64,000 bases of DNA, taken from NCBI RefSeq assembly GCF_902859585.1, contig NZ_CADIJM010000007.1, forward strand, positions 124,001 to 188,000. The letters run 5' to 3'. The DNA comes from Achromobacter animicus (GTDB lineage: Bacteria > Pseudomonadota > Gammaproteobacteria > Burkholderiales > Burkholderiaceae_B). Position numbers and translations under genes: made by a program. This document shows positions 49,334 through 58,606 of the stretch, in pieces (position 1 is the first letter of the stretch; the number at the start of each line of letters is the position of its first letter). Under the pieces are notes generated by a model, which worked only from the letters and a program-made list of their open reading frames with translations, did not search any database and had not been told where the DNA came from.

Positions 49334-50791
49334 CTACAGATAAGGCGTAGCCAGCCAGATCACCTTGTTGCGCAGGCGCTTCGCGAACGGCGCCTGCAGC
49401 AGATCTTCCAGCGTCACGCGGTGCGCGTTGGCGATCAACGCATCAACGCGCGCGCCGATCCAGCGCGCCACCTCGGGATCGTAGATCTCGGTGTCCAATT
49501 CGAAATTCAATCGCAGGCTGCGCGGATCCAGGTTCGACGAGCCGGCGTAAGTCCACGCGCCGTCCACCGTCATCAGTTTGGAGTGATCGAACGCACCGCT
49601 CGACCGCCAGACGCGGCAGCCCGTTCGCACCACCTGATCAAGCTGCGCCGTCATCGCGTAGTCCACCAGCCGCAGGTTGTTCTTGCCCGGAATCACGATG
49701 TCCACGACGATCCCACGTCGCGCCGCCGTGGCCAGCGCGCCGATCAGCGTCTGGTCGGGCAGGAAGTAAGGCGATTGGATCCGCACGTGATGCCGCGCCA
49801 CCGCCAACGCGCCCAGCAGCATGTTGTGCGTGCTGCCGATTGCGCGGTCCGGGCCGGACGGCACGCAGCGGATCGGCACGTGGCCCGACGGCGGCAGGTA
49901 GTCAGGATCGAACCACGGCTTGGCGGACAGCGACTCGTGCGTCGTGAAATTCCAGTCATGCGCGAACACCGACATCAGCTGCGTCACGATCGGCCCTTCC
50001 ACGCGGAAGTGCGTGTCGTGGTTGGTGGCATCCCCCGCCAGCGCGCTGACAAACGCCGCCCGCACGTTCATGCCGCCCGTAAACCCCACACGTCCGTCTA
50101 CCACCAGCACCTTGCGGTGGCTGCGCAGATTGGCGTAGGGCATGCGCAGCACGCCCATCGGATTGGTCATGAACCGCGCCACCGGCACGTTCGCCTTCGC
50201 CAGCATGCGCACGATCGGCGGGCGTGAATACTTGGAACCCACGGCGTCGATCAGCACCCGCACCTGCACACCGCGCGCCTGCGCTTCGATCAGCGCCTCG
50301 GCCACCTCGCGCCCGATCGGATCGTTATCGAAGATGTAGCTCTGCATCGCCACCGTGTGCCGCGCCTCGCGGATGGCCTGCAGCATCGCGGGATACGTCT
50401 CGTCGCCACCAGCGAGCGGCCGCACCTGGTTGCCGCCCAGCAGCTCGAACCGGCTGACGCGGTCGCCAAGCACTTTCAATGACGCAAACTGCTCGCCCGA
50501 TATGGGCACCACATCCACCGGCGCCGTCGCGACCTGCCCAGCGTCCTCGAGCATCGCGTCGTCCCGCTGCTGCGACACCCGCGTCTTGCGAATGCGGTTG
50601 ATCCCCGCCACGAAATAGAAAAGCGCCCCGAGGATCGGCGAGAACATCGCCACCCCCACCCAGCCAATGGCCGCCCGCACATCCTGCTTGGTCATCGCGG
50701 CATGCACCGCCGCGCCCGTGCCCGCCACGATGCTGATGGCAAAGGCAACATGAGGCCAGTATTCGATCAAAAATGCGTGTATGCGATCCAT
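49334..50791 (-). CDS. cls: Cardiolipin synthase (phospholipase D family)
   Basis: A 485-residue membrane enzyme with two N-terminal helices (VAFAISIVAGTGAAVHAAM; VGVAMFSPILGALFYFV) and two complete HKD catalytic motifs: HRKVLVVDGRVGFTGG and HSKLMTVDGAWTYAGSSN. It condenses two phosphatidylglycerol molecules to cardiolipin, or a variant thereof. The N-terminal layout and length match bacterial Cls. A GTG 18 nt upstream is a possible start. It is divergent from tRNA-His. Confidence 0.92.
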   Translation of the reverse strand: MDRIHAFLIEYWPHVAFAISIVAGTGAAVHAAMTKQDVRAAIGWVGVAMFSPILGALFYFVAGINRIRKTRVSQQRDDAMLEDAGQVATAPVDVVPISGEQFASLKVLGDRVSRFELLGGNQVRPLAGGDETYPAMLQAIREARHTVAMQSYIFDNDPIGREVAEALIEAQARGVQVRVLIDAVGSKYSRPPIVRMLAKANVPVARFMTNPMGVLRMPYANLRSHRKVLVVDGRVGFTGGMNVRAAFVSALAGDATNHDTHFRVEGPIVTQLMSVFAHDWNFTTHESLSAKPWFDPDYLPPSGHVPIRCVPSGPDRAIGSTHNMLLGALAVARHHVRIQSPYFLPDQTLIGALATAARRGIVVDIVIPGKNNLRLVDYAMTAQLDQVVRTGCRVWRSSGAFDHSKLMTVDGAWTYAGSSNLDPRSLRLNFELDTEIYDPEVARWIGARVDALIANAHRVTLEDLLQAPFAKRLRNKVIWLATPYL

Positions 50792-50881
50792 GGCGATGGC
50801 TTGAAACACGGCCTCCAGTGGTTAACCAGCGCAAGAATAGCAAGGCTGCCGCCGGTGGCAAGACTACTTTTTGAAGGCGAT

Positions 50882-50911
50882 TTCACACCCTTCAAAAAAA
50901 CGTGCTAGAAT
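50882..50911 (+). promoter_or_regulatory. Probable promoter of tRNA-His
   Basis: TTCACA (50882-50887) and TAGAAT (50906-50911) are 18 nt apart, followed by a leader of about 90 nt before the tRNA. Confidence 0.45.
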
Positions 50912-51008
50912 TCGGCCTCTTCGTTGTTGAGCAGCTTTCGAAGCAAAATTCAAAGACGCAAAACGACGAAAGCACTGAAGAAAACTGAAGTGCAACGCAG
51001 TACCAGAG

Positions 51009-51084
51009 GTGGCTGTAGCTCAGTTGGTAGAGTCCCGGATTGTGATTCCGGTTGTCGTGGGTTCGAGCCCCATCAGCCACCCCA
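51009..51084 (+). tRNA. tRNA-His (anticodon GTG)
   Basis: A full cloverleaf is visible: acceptor GTGGCTG with CAGCCAC, anticodon stem CCGGA / TCCGG around TTGTGAT (anticodon GTG) and T-arm GTGGG TTCGAGC CCCAT. The sequence encodes the CCA end, and a G just before position 1 (51008) is the extra G-1 unique to tRNA-His. Confidence 0.97.
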
Positions 51085-51111
51085 AGAATTCATTTGAAAT
51101 CAGCCGCTTTT

Positions 51112-51134
51112 AGCCGCTTTTAGCGGCTTTTTTC
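51112..51134 (+). terminator. Rho-independent terminator of tRNA-His
   Basis: AGCCGCT / AGCGGCT with loop TTT is followed by TTTTTTC. A second AGCCGCTTTT copy lies just upstream (51102-51111). Confidence 0.8.
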
Positions 51135-51398
51135 TTTTCTGGCGCTAATTAAATTCAATAATCCAGGCGCTGGATAATGAGTTTTCATATTGAGTCGCGG
51201 GCCAAAGCGCTCGTCAAATCGCACCATCACGGCGCACATCAAAGCGCACACCACAGCGCACATCAAATCACCCGTCAAAACGCACCGCGAGGCAGAGTTT
51301 GACCGGCCGCCCCGCTGCCGGTCGAAGTTGCGAATGAACGGTGTCTGCCGCCCATGCCACGGTTGCGCCAAGGGATGGCTATCGCAGCGACACCTGGA
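51135..51398. other. Intergenic stretch with short repeats
   Basis: No supported gene. Around 51230-51275 the words GCGCACATCAAA and GCGCACACCACA recur in tandem-like fashion. Their meaning is unknown. Confidence 0.35.
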
Positions 51399-52055
51399 TC
51401 AGCCACCCTGCTCCAAAAACGCCTGCAAAGCGGGCACCGTATTCAGCACGTGCTGGCGCATCGCGGCCTCGCAACGTGCCGCGTCGCGGGTCTGTAGCGC
51501 GTCGATCAGTTCCTGATGCGATTCGCGCACGCGCAGCACGCGGCCGGGTTGGGCAGCCCAGAGGCGCATGTAGGGTTCGACAACCGAATGCAGTTCGGAG
51601 ATCTGATTCAACAGGCGCGGTTGTTTACAGAAGCTGCACAGGTATTCATGGAATTCGCGGTGCGCGGCGGTCCAGTCAAGATCTTCGTTTGCGCCCTGGT
51701 CCAGCTGCTCGAGCATGTTCGACAGCCGGCGGATGTGCTCGGGGCCCATGTTTTCCACGGCATTGCGCGTGGCCAACCCTTCGAGCACGGAGCGCATCTC
51801 GAAGACCTCGAGCATCTCCTGCTGATTCAAGCCGCGCACCACGGCGCCGCGGTTGGCGCGGATTTCGACCAGACCTTCCGACGCCAGGCGGCGCAGCGCG
51901 CCGCGCACGGGCATGCGGCTGGTGCCGATCTCAGCGGCCACCACGTCGGGCACGAGGCGCTGGCCGGGCGCGTAGCGGCCCAGGCGGATTTCACGCTGTA
52001 GATGCAGGTACGCCTCGTCTTCGGCGCTGATGGCTGTCTTCTGGAATTGCAGCAC
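51399..52055 (-). CDS. GntR-family regulator (FCD type)
   Basis: A 218-residue regulator. The winged HTH is clear (GQRLVPDVVAAEIGTSRMPVRGALRRLASEGL), followed by the helical FCD ligand domain with metal-binding residues (HREFHEYLC; HSVVEPYMRLW; SHQELIDAL; RQHVLN). GTG at 52055 is the likely start; the longer frame reads through a region without coding character. It is divergent from the Bug protein and GGT genes and probably controls them. Confidence 0.88.
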   Translation of the reverse strand: MLQFQKTAISAEDEAYLHLQREIRLGRYAPGQRLVPDVVAAEIGTSRMPVRGALRRLASEGLVEIRANRGAVVRGLNQQEMLEVFEMRSVLEGLATRNAVENMGPEHIRRLSNMLEQLDQGANEDLDWTAAHREFHEYLCSFCKQPRLLNQISELHSVVEPYMRLWAAQPGRVLRVRESHQELIDALQTRDAARCEAAMRQHVLNTVPALQAFLEQGG

Positions 52056-52270
52056 TGACGTCCCCGGGCTTGGAAAGCCGCCATGATAGATAAGGGCGAA
52101 AATAACACAAATTGGATCCAATGATCCATGGATGCAAATACCTATGGCCGGGGGTTCGCGCGTTGCGTTTAATCCAGGGCAGGACGCGGCAGACCGCGCC
52201 CGCTCGGCCGGAACGGGCATCAGACCCGACCCGGCCCATACGCTTTCCATAACGCGATCAAGGGGAATCC

Positions 52271-53245
52271 ATGAAATTTCGTCTCATCCGGGCGCTGGCA
52301 GGCGCCGCCGCGATGGCCTTCGGGGCGCAAGCGGCCGCGCAAGCCACGGACTGGCCGCAGCATCCCGTGCGCATCGTCGTGCCCTTCCAGGCTGGCTCGG
52401 CCACGGACCTGATCTCGCGCCAGCTTGGCGCGGCGCTGTCCGCCGAACTGGGCCAGCCCTTCGTCATCGAGGCCCGCCCGGGCGCCGCGGCAGCGATCGG
52501 CAGCGCGTCGGTCGCGCGGTCGGCGGCGGACGGCTACACGTTGCTGATGGGCGGTCCGGCCGCCGTCGTCACCAACCGCTTCCTGCAGAAACGCCTGGCC
52601 TACGACCCCGACGCTTTCGAGCTGGTGTCGATGGTGGCCTACACGCCGAATATCCTGCTGGCCAATCCGTCGCAGCCGTTCAAGACGCTGCCCGAAATGG
52701 TGGCCTATGCGCGCGCCAATCCCGGCAAGCTGACCTATGCCTCGTTCGGCACGGGCACGACCTCGCACATGGCGGGCGAGATGCTCAAGTCCGTCGCTGG
52801 CATCGACATCCTGCACGTGCCCTACAAGGGCGCCGGCGAAGCCATCCCCGCCCTGCTGAGCGGTCAGGTGTCGATGTACTTCGACACCATCATGACCGGA
52901 CTACCCCAAGCCAAGAGCGGTTCGCTGCTGGCGTTGGGCATGTCCAATTCGCAGCGCTCGGCGCTGGCGCCGGACATCCCGACGATCGCCGAGCAAGGCT
53001 TCTCGGGCTACGACATCGCGCCGTGGTACGGTCTGGTCGCGCCTCAAGGCACGCCCGCACCAATCCTCGACAAGCTCAACAAAGCCGTCAACAAAGTGCT
53101 CGCCGACCCCGCATTGCGCGGTAAGCTCGCCGAAGCCGGCGCCGAGCCGCGTGGCGGCAGCCGCGAGGAATTCGCCGCCTTCATCAAGGCCGAGATTCCG
53201 CGCACCAAGCAGCTGATCGACCAGGCCGGCATCACCCCGCAGTAA
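52271..53245 (+). CDS. Bug/TctC-type periplasmic substrate-binding protein
   Basis: A 324-residue precursor with a signal peptide (MKFRLIRALAGAAAMAFGAQ to AAAQA). The family motifs are present: WPQHPVRIVVPFQAGSATD, GAAAAIGSASVARSAADGYT, YASFGTGTTSHMAGEM and VPYKGAGEAIPALLSGQV. These proteins bind carboxylated small molecules; many copies are orphan in Alcaligenaceae, as here, with no TctA/TctB genes nearby. The next gene (GGT) suggests a gamma-glutamyl or amino-acid-like ligand, but that is a guess. Confidence 0.93.
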   Translation: MKFRLIRALAGAAAMAFGAQAAAQATDWPQHPVRIVVPFQAGSATDLISRQLGAALSAELGQPFVIEARPGAAAAIGSASVARSAADGYTLLMGGPAAVVTNRFLQKRLAYDPDAFELVSMVAYTPNILLANPSQPFKTLPEMVAYARANPGKLTYASFGTGTTSHMAGEMLKSVAGIDILHVPYKGAGEAIPALLSGQVSMYFDTIMTGLPQAKSGSLLALGMSNSQRSALAPDIPTIAEQGFSGYDIAPWYGLVAPQGTPAPILDKLNKAVNKVLADPALRGKLAEAGAEPRGGSREEFAAFIKAEIPRTKQLIDQAGITPQ

Positions 53246-53269
53246 TTTTTCCAACGAGTTCCAGCACCC

Positions 53270-54865
53270 ATGTCCTCCCCCTTCGATTGGTCTTTTCCGT
53301 ACGCTTCCCGAAAAATGCCGGTCCTGGCCGCCAACGCGGTCGCGACCAGCCAGCCGCTGGCTGCGCAGGCGGGACTACGCATGCTGCTGGCCGGTGGCAA
53401 TGCCGTTGACAGCGCCATTGCCACCGCGATCGCCCTGACCGTCGTCGAGCCCGTGATGAACGGGATCGGCGGCGACATGTTTGCCCTGATCTGGCACGAC
53501 GGCCAGCTTCACGGCCTGAACTCCAGCGGCTGTGCGCCGGCCGCGTGGACGCCCGAGTACTTCAAGGGCCGCGACGCCATGCCGGGCACCGGCTGGGGCA
53601 CGGTCACGGTGCCGGGTCAGATCGCGGGCTGGAAGGCCTTGTCCGACCGCTTCGGTAAGCTTCCCTTCGCCAAGCTCTTCGAACCCGCCATCGCATACGC
53701 CGAGGAAGGCTTTGCGGTGTCGCCCACCATTGCGCGCCAATGGGCCAATCAGGCGCCCAAGCTTGCGGCCGAGCCGGGCTTTGCCGAGGCCTTCCTGCCG
53801 CAGGGCCGCGCGCCGCAGGCGGGCGAATGGTGGCGCTTTCCCGACCAGGCCAAGACCTTGCGCGACATCGCCGAAACCGGTGGTGAAAGCTTCTACCGCG
53901 GCGAACTGGCCCGCAAGATCGCGGACTTCGCGGCCAAGACGGGCGGCGCGCTCAGCGCCGTCGACCTGGCCGAACATCAGGCCGAATGGGTCAAGCCCAT
54001 CTCGCAGTCGTTCCGCGATTACGAGCTGCACGAAATCCCGCCCAGCGGCCAAGGCATCTCGGCGCTGATGGCGCTGGGCATGCTGGAACAATTCGACCTG
54101 GAAGGCATGGGCCGCGACAGCGCCGACTACTACCACGTCAGCATCGAAGCCATGAAGCTGGCGTTTGCCGACCTGCACCATCACGTCGCCGATCCGCGCC
54201 ACATGCGCACCGACGCGCGTGCCCTGCTCGACCGCGCCTACCTGGCCGAGCGCGCCCGCCTGATTTCCATGGACCGCGCCAGCGTGCCCACTGCGGGCAC
54301 GCCCGCCACCGGCGGCACCGTTTACCTGACCGCGGCGGACGCCAGCGGCACGATGGTGTCGTTCATCCAGTCCAACTATCACGGCTTTGGTTCGGGCGTG
54401 GTCGTGCCGGGTACCGGCATCAGCCTGCACAACCGCGGCTTGAACTTCGTGCTGACGCCCGAACACGTCAACCAGGTCGCGCCGCGCAAGAAGCCGATGC
54501 ACACCATCATCCCCGCGTTCGTGACGCGCGGCGGCCAGCCGGTCATGTCGTTTGGCGTGATGGGCGGGTCGATGCAGGCGCAGGGCCATCTGCAGATGGT
54601 CACGCGTCTGGCGGCCTTCGGCCAGAACCCGCAGGCCATGAGCGACGCGCCGCGCTTCCGCGTCGAGAAGGGCCCGGTCGTGAACGTGGAATCGCACCTG
54701 CCGGCCGACGTGGTCGACACGCTGCGCGCGCGCGGCCACAACGTCGCGGTGGCCCCGGTGGACAGCCTGGAATTCGGCTCGGCGCAGCTCATCTGCCGCC
54801 TGCCGCAAGGCGGCTACGTGGCGGCGTCGGACTCGCGCCGCGACGGGCAAGCCGTCGGCTTCTGA
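53270..54865 (+). CDS. Gamma-glutamyltransferase-family protein (Ntn hydrolase)
   Basis: A 531-residue protein. It has GNAVDSAIATAIALTVVEPVMNGIGGDMFALIW near the N-terminus and the autoprocessing junction GGTVYLTAADASG, where the Thr becomes the catalytic N-terminus of the small subunit. The C-terminal part shows the family pattern VMSFGVMGGSMQAQGHLQ. There is no signal peptide, unlike typical periplasmic Ggt, so it is likely a cytosolic family member. It may hydrolyse gamma-glutamyl compounds or a related amide. It follows the Bug gene by 24 bp on the same strand. Confidence 0.88.
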   Translation: MSSPFDWSFPYASRKMPVLAANAVATSQPLAAQAGLRMLLAGGNAVDSAIATAIALTVVEPVMNGIGGDMFALIWHDGQLHGLNSSGCAPAAWTPEYFKGRDAMPGTGWGTVTVPGQIAGWKALSDRFGKLPFAKLFEPAIAYAEEGFAVSPTIARQWANQAPKLAAEPGFAEAFLPQGRAPQAGEWWRFPDQAKTLRDIAETGGESFYRGELARKIADFAAKTGGALSAVDLAEHQAEWVKPISQSFRDYELHEIPPSGQGISALMALGMLEQFDLEGMGRDSADYYHVSIEAMKLAFADLHHHVADPRHMRTDARALLDRAYLAERARLISMDRASVPTAGTPATGGTVYLTAADASGTMVSFIQSNYHGFGSGVVVPGTGISLHNRGLNFVLTPEHVNQVAPRKKPMHTIIPAFVTRGGQPVMSFGVMGGSMQAQGHLQMVTRLAAFGQNPQAMSDAPRFRVEKGPVVNVESHLPADVVDTLRARGHNVAVAPVDSLEFGSAQLICRLPQGGYVAASDSRRDGQAVGF

Positions 54866-55025
54866 CGCGTGGCGGGGCTCGCCGGACGTCCCTTGCGGAA
54901 GTTCGGCGACAATCCGTGACCTGCCGGCGCGCGCCCGCGCGCTGGCAGCCTGCCGCCTTCGCGCGCCGTCACATACCTGCAGCAGCGCCGCCCGATACTG
55001 CCGCGTCGCTGCATGAAGGACCGAA

Positions 55026-56429
55026 ATGCCCCACCCGGCTTCACCGCCCCGCCTCAAACGCGCGCGCCCAGCGCAGCGTTTTCTTCTGACCCTGCAACGC
55101 TTACCCGCCACGCTGGCCGCCGTCGGCCTGCTGGTGCTGACGTCGGCGCCCACGCCCGGCCGCGCCGCGCTGCCTGTGGCCGTCGGTGGTCAACCGCTGC
55201 CTTCGCTGGCGCCCATGCTCGAACGCGTCACGCCGGCCGTCGTCAATATTTCAGCGTGTACCGACGCTGCGGCATCGAGCGGCGGCCGCGCGTCCACGCC
55301 CGGCAGCCTGCGGCAGAACGTGGGTTCGGGCGTCATCGTCGACGCCACCCAGGGCAACATCCTGACCAACCATCACGTGGTGCGCGGGGCGTCCGCCATC
55401 CGCGTGTCCCTGCAGGATGGGCGCAGCTTCCACGCCACGGTGGTGGGCAGCGATCCGGACACGGATCTGGCCGTGCTGCGCATCGCCGCGCAAAACCTGC
55501 AGGCGCTGACCCTGTCCGACTCCAGCGACCTGCGCGTGGGCGATTTCGTGGTGGCGATCGGTGATCCCTACGGCCTCGGACAGTCGGCGTCGTCCGGCAT
55601 CGTGTCCGCGCTGGACCGGTCCAGCCTGCGCGCCGCGGGCTACCAGAACTTCATTCAGACCGACGCGTCCATCAACCCCGGCAACTCGGGCGGCGCGCTG
55701 GTCAATCTGAACGGCGACCTGGTCGGCATCAACACCATGATCTACACGCCGTCGGGCGGGAATGTAGGCATCGGCTTTGCCATTCCGTCGAATCTGGCGG
55801 GCGAAGTCATGCAGCAACTGTTGCAGCACGGGCAGGTGCAGCGCGGCGGACTTGGACTGGACACGCTGGACATCACGCCGCGCAATACCCGCCAGCTTGG
55901 ACTGGCGCCGGGATCGACCGGCGTCGTCGTGGCGCGCGTCGCCGATGGCTCGCCGGCGCAAAAGGCAGGCGTCCAGGCCCGCGACCAGATCCTGTCCATC
56001 GACGGCAAGACAATCGGCTCCAGCGCCCAACTGCGCAATGCGGAGGGTCTGTTGCCGGTCGGGCGCCAGGTGCGGCTGGGATTGTCCCGCGCCGGCGCAA
56101 GGACCGAGGTCCTGCTGCGCATCGAGCCGGAGCAGAACGAGCGCCTGCATGCAGGTTCACTGGACGCCCGGATGATGGGCGTAGAGTTTTCCGAGGTGGG
56201 ACGCGCGCAACGCGTGCAAGGCAACGACGGCGCCGCGGTCAGCGCCACGTTTCCCGATCGCGGCCCCGTAGCCGCGCGGCTGCAGCGCGGGGATATCGTC
56301 ATCGGCGTGAATCAGCGCCCCGTCAGCACGCTTGCCGACCTGCGCAACCTGCTGACCGGCGCGGGCGCGCAGCCGCTCGTGCTGACGCTGCTGCGCGGAC
56401 GGACCGCCTACACGCTGCAGGTGAACTGA
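55026..56429 (+). CDS. HtrA/DegQ-type periplasmic serine protease
   Basis: A 467-residue precursor with an N-terminal membrane-export helix (ATLAAVGLLVLTSAPT). The catalytic triad is intact: His in TNHHVVRG, Asp in DTDLAVL and Ser in GNSGGAL. Two PDZ domains follow (about 285-370 and 375-465; VVARVADGSPAQKAGVQARD, and ATFPDRGPVAARLQRGDIVIG). It degrades or refolds misfolded envelope proteins. It is on the same strand as GGT, but 160 bp away. Confidence 0.93.
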   Translation: MPHPASPPRLKRARPAQRFLLTLQRLPATLAAVGLLVLTSAPTPGRAALPVAVGGQPLPSLAPMLERVTPAVVNISACTDAAASSGGRASTPGSLRQNVGSGVIVDATQGNILTNHHVVRGASAIRVSLQDGRSFHATVVGSDPDTDLAVLRIAAQNLQALTLSDSSDLRVGDFVVAIGDPYGLGQSASSGIVSALDRSSLRAAGYQNFIQTDASINPGNSGGALVNLNGDLVGINTMIYTPSGGNVGIGFAIPSNLAGEVMQQLLQHGQVQRGGLGLDTLDITPRNTRQLGLAPGSTGVVVARVADGSPAQKAGVQARDQILSIDGKTIGSSAQLRNAEGLLPVGRQVRLGLSRAGARTEVLLRIEPEQNERLHAGSLDARMMGVEFSEVGRAQRVQGNDGAAVSATFPDRGPVAARLQRGDIVIGVNQRPVSTLADLRNLLTGAGAQPLVLTLLRGRTAYTLQVN

Positions 56430-56552
56430 GCGAGGCGCTGCCCGGCAATCGTGGCAGAATGGCCCGACCCGGCGTTCGGCGCCGGTTCCAAGGCTAGCCG
56501 TCACGACAAACCATGCATCGCGGGCGCGCCCGGCCCGCCAGAAGGAGCACGG

Positions 56553-57101
56553 ATGAACCGCATTCCGCCTCACACCCGCCAAAAGCTGCCCCGCCTGCTG
56601 CTGGCGGCCGGCCTCGCAGTCATCGCGACCGGCGCGGCCGCACAGGACAAGGCGCCGCAGATCATGCAGGTGCCGGCCGACAACCGCATCGTCTGGCAGG
56701 CGCCGGCGGAAGGCGACATCACGTATGAATGCCGGCTGACGCAGACCGACGGCGCGCGCTACGCGTGGGTCATCGCGGGCGCGGCTGCAACGCTTGGCGC
56801 GGGCCAATCCGGCCAGACCGGCACCTACAAAAGTCCGCCTGAAACCTGGCGGGCAGCCGACGGGTCGACGCTGACCGGCATGGAAACCGTGCGCGCCAAT
56901 GCCGGGCCGGACCGCCTGTACGACCAGCTCGTCCTGGCCAATCCGTCGTCGGGCGTGGGTCTGTTGACCGGCGTGACCTACATCCAGCGGTTCGTGCGCG
57001 CGGGCGGCGGCGCGCCGCAGACGCCCTGCTCGGCGGCCAACAAGGGCCAACGGGCGCAGGTCAAATACCAGGCCGATTACGTGTTCTGGAAACCGAACTG
57101 A
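56553..57101 (+). CDS. Exported DUF3455 protein
   Basis: A 182-residue precursor with signal peptide (LPRLLLAAGLAVIATGAAAQ). The mature part has the DUF3455 pattern WQAPAEGDITYECRLTQ, TGTYKSPPETWRAADGSTLTG and a C-terminal GVTYIQRFVRAGGGAPQTPCSA. Function unknown; members are secreted. AAGGAG precedes the ATG. It lies 123 bp after the protease gene. Confidence 0.85.
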   Translation: MNRIPPHTRQKLPRLLLAAGLAVIATGAAAQDKAPQIMQVPADNRIVWQAPAEGDITYECRLTQTDGARYAWVIAGAAATLGAGQSGQTGTYKSPPETWRAADGSTLTGMETVRANAGPDRLYDQLVLANPSSGVGLLTGVTYIQRFVRAGGGAPQTPCSAANKGQRAQVKYQADYVFWKPN

Positions 57102-57234
57102 GGTTGGTTCGCTGAACGGACGTCCGGCGACGGTCGCATTGCGGCAATGCACCGCGCCGGTCTTACCGCGGCTGACCCACAGCGGCGGCCCCTGCTGCGC
57201 CGCTCGCGCGCCCCCATCGGGCAGATGCCGGGCG

Positions 57235-58293
57235 TTACTGCGCGACGGACATGCCCTGCTTCAAGGCATCGACCAGCCCGGGATGCCGGGCCTTTTCCTG
57301 CGTGAGCGTGTAGGCGGAAAACGTCACCACCTTCTTGCCCGACGCCGCGAACAGCGCCGTCAGCTCGGCCGGGCGGCCCGACAGTTTGCTGGTCGCGTCC
57401 ACTTGAAAAACGCCGATGGTGCCGACCTTGAACGCGCCGTCTCCCGTCTTCTTGAACGTCGGCACTGCTTCCTTCTGCTGCGACTGAAAGCCCGCGGCCA
57501 TCGCGCCCAATGTGAACGCGTCGTCATCGCCGACGGCCAGTTCGACCGGCACATCGATCACGATGATCGCCTGCATGGTGGCGCGATTCAGGTAGATCTT
57601 GCCGGAGACCTCGGGCGTTGCCGGGTCCGACGGAAATTCGGTTTCGGTGAAGCCGGCGGGGATGAGGACCTTGAGCTTGCCGTCCAGCACCTGCAGCGTT
57701 TGCGGCTGCGGCGGGGGAGCGGCGGCGGCGTCCGCCGTCGCGCCATTCGGGTCTTGTTGCGCAGCAGGCGATCCTGCAGCCGGAGATCCGGCGGCGGGCG
57801 ATCCTGCGGCCGGAGGAGCCGGTGTCGGCGATGCCGGTGTCGACGCGGCTGGCGCTGACGGCGCCGGCGCTGCTGGAGCAGGTGCTGATGGGGCAGGTGC
57901 TGCCGGGGCGGGCGTTGCCGGTGTTGGCGTGGCTGCTGCTGGGGCTGGCGCTGCCGCTGCGGGCGTGGCTGCGGCTGGCGCGGCTGGCGCGGCCGGCGCC
58001 GGCGATGCAGGCGCTGCCCCTCCTGGGGCGGGCGCTGCCGCTGCTGACGCGGCAGATGCCGGCGACGCGGGTGCCGGCGATGCAGGCGCTGGCTTCGCAG
58101 ACGCCGATGCCGCAGGTGCAGTTGCGGGCGCCGTCGATGCCGTCGCCGCCGCCGGCACTGCCGCAGCTGGCGCTCCGCCTGCGGCCGCCGCATCCCCCGG
58201 CTGAACATTCTGTGCCTGCGCAGAGGCGCCCGCGGCCATGGCCAGCGTCAACGCCAATGTCATTTCTGCGAGCCGTGCGTTGTGCGTGTGCAT
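57235..58293 (-). CDS. Exported Ala/Pro-rich repeat protein
   Basis: A 352-residue precursor. After a signal peptide (MTLALTLAMAAGASAQAQ) comes about 165 residues of Ala/Pro/Ser repeats, including tandem PAAGS units at about 185-200. The last 140 residues are a compact domain (LQVLDGKLKVLIPAGFTETEFPSD ... YTLTQEKARHPGLVDALKQGM). I do not recognise the domain. The repeat part has very low DNA complexity, so length may vary between strains. Start at 58293 is chosen for the signal peptide position. Confidence 0.65.
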   Translation of the reverse strand: MHTHNARLAEMTLALTLAMAAGASAQAQNVQPGDAAAAGGAPAAAVPAAATASTAPATAPAASASAKPAPASPAPASPASAASAAAAPAPGGAAPASPAPAAPAAPAAATPAAAAPAPAAATPTPATPAPAAPAPSAPAPAAPAPSAPAASTPASPTPAPPAAGSPAAGSPAAGSPAAQQDPNGATADAAAAPPPQPQTLQVLDGKLKVLIPAGFTETEFPSDPATPEVSGKIYLNRATMQAIIVIDVPVELAVGDDDAFTLGAMAAGFQSQQKEAVPTFKKTGDGAFKVGTIGVFQVDATSKLSGRPAELTALFAASGKKVVTFSAYTLTQEKARHPGLVDALKQGMSVAQ

Positions 58294-58411
58294 AGCTATC
58301 CGATGATTAGGCTGAGCGTTCAATACTACAACGACACTCACCCTGCCCTCGGGCGACGACGGCCGGCAGGGTGATCCAAAATGCTACGCAATCCGGCCTC
58401 AACAAATGACG

Positions 58412-58437
58412 AAGCCCGCGCAAGCCTGCGCGGGCCT
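58412..58437. terminator. Bidirectional terminator-like hairpin
   Basis: GCCCGCGCA / TGCGCGGGC with loop AGCC at 58414-58435, lying between the repeat-protein promoter and the porin end. T-rich only weakly on either side. Confidence 0.45.
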
Positions 58438-58606
58438 TCAAATTGCCATGATCGGAGTTCGGGTGAGCGGACTGGGAGTGGAGCTAGGGAGGTGGCCGCT
58501 TTTTTCGCGTCTGTGGCCGGGTAAGACGCCCAATCCGCTCAGTGCAACCGCGGTGCAGGGCGCAAGCGGCGCGCGCCTGGCGCGCGCCGCTCATCACGTC
58601 TGCCGC

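Noticed and set aside
51009-51084. tRNA-His as attachment site of an integrated element
   Set aside because: No integrase, no duplicated tRNA end and no foreign-looking genes are adjacent; the phage-derived locus ends 5 kb away.
51230-51275. Possible CRISPR-like short repeats
   Set aside because: The units are only about 12 bp, have no regular spacers and occur two or three times; no cas genes are in the window.
51120-51371. 83-codon minus-strand frame downstream of tRNA-His
   Set aside because: It overlaps the tRNA terminator and short repeats, has no ribosome site and no protein-like pattern.
53375-55153. 592-codon minus-strand frame
   Set aside because: Antisense shadow of the gamma-glutamyltransferase-like gene with no family features.
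57599-58204. 201-codon Ala/Gly-rich plus-strand frame
   Set aside because: It is the complement of the Ala/Pro repeat region; low-complexity DNA keeps several frames open.
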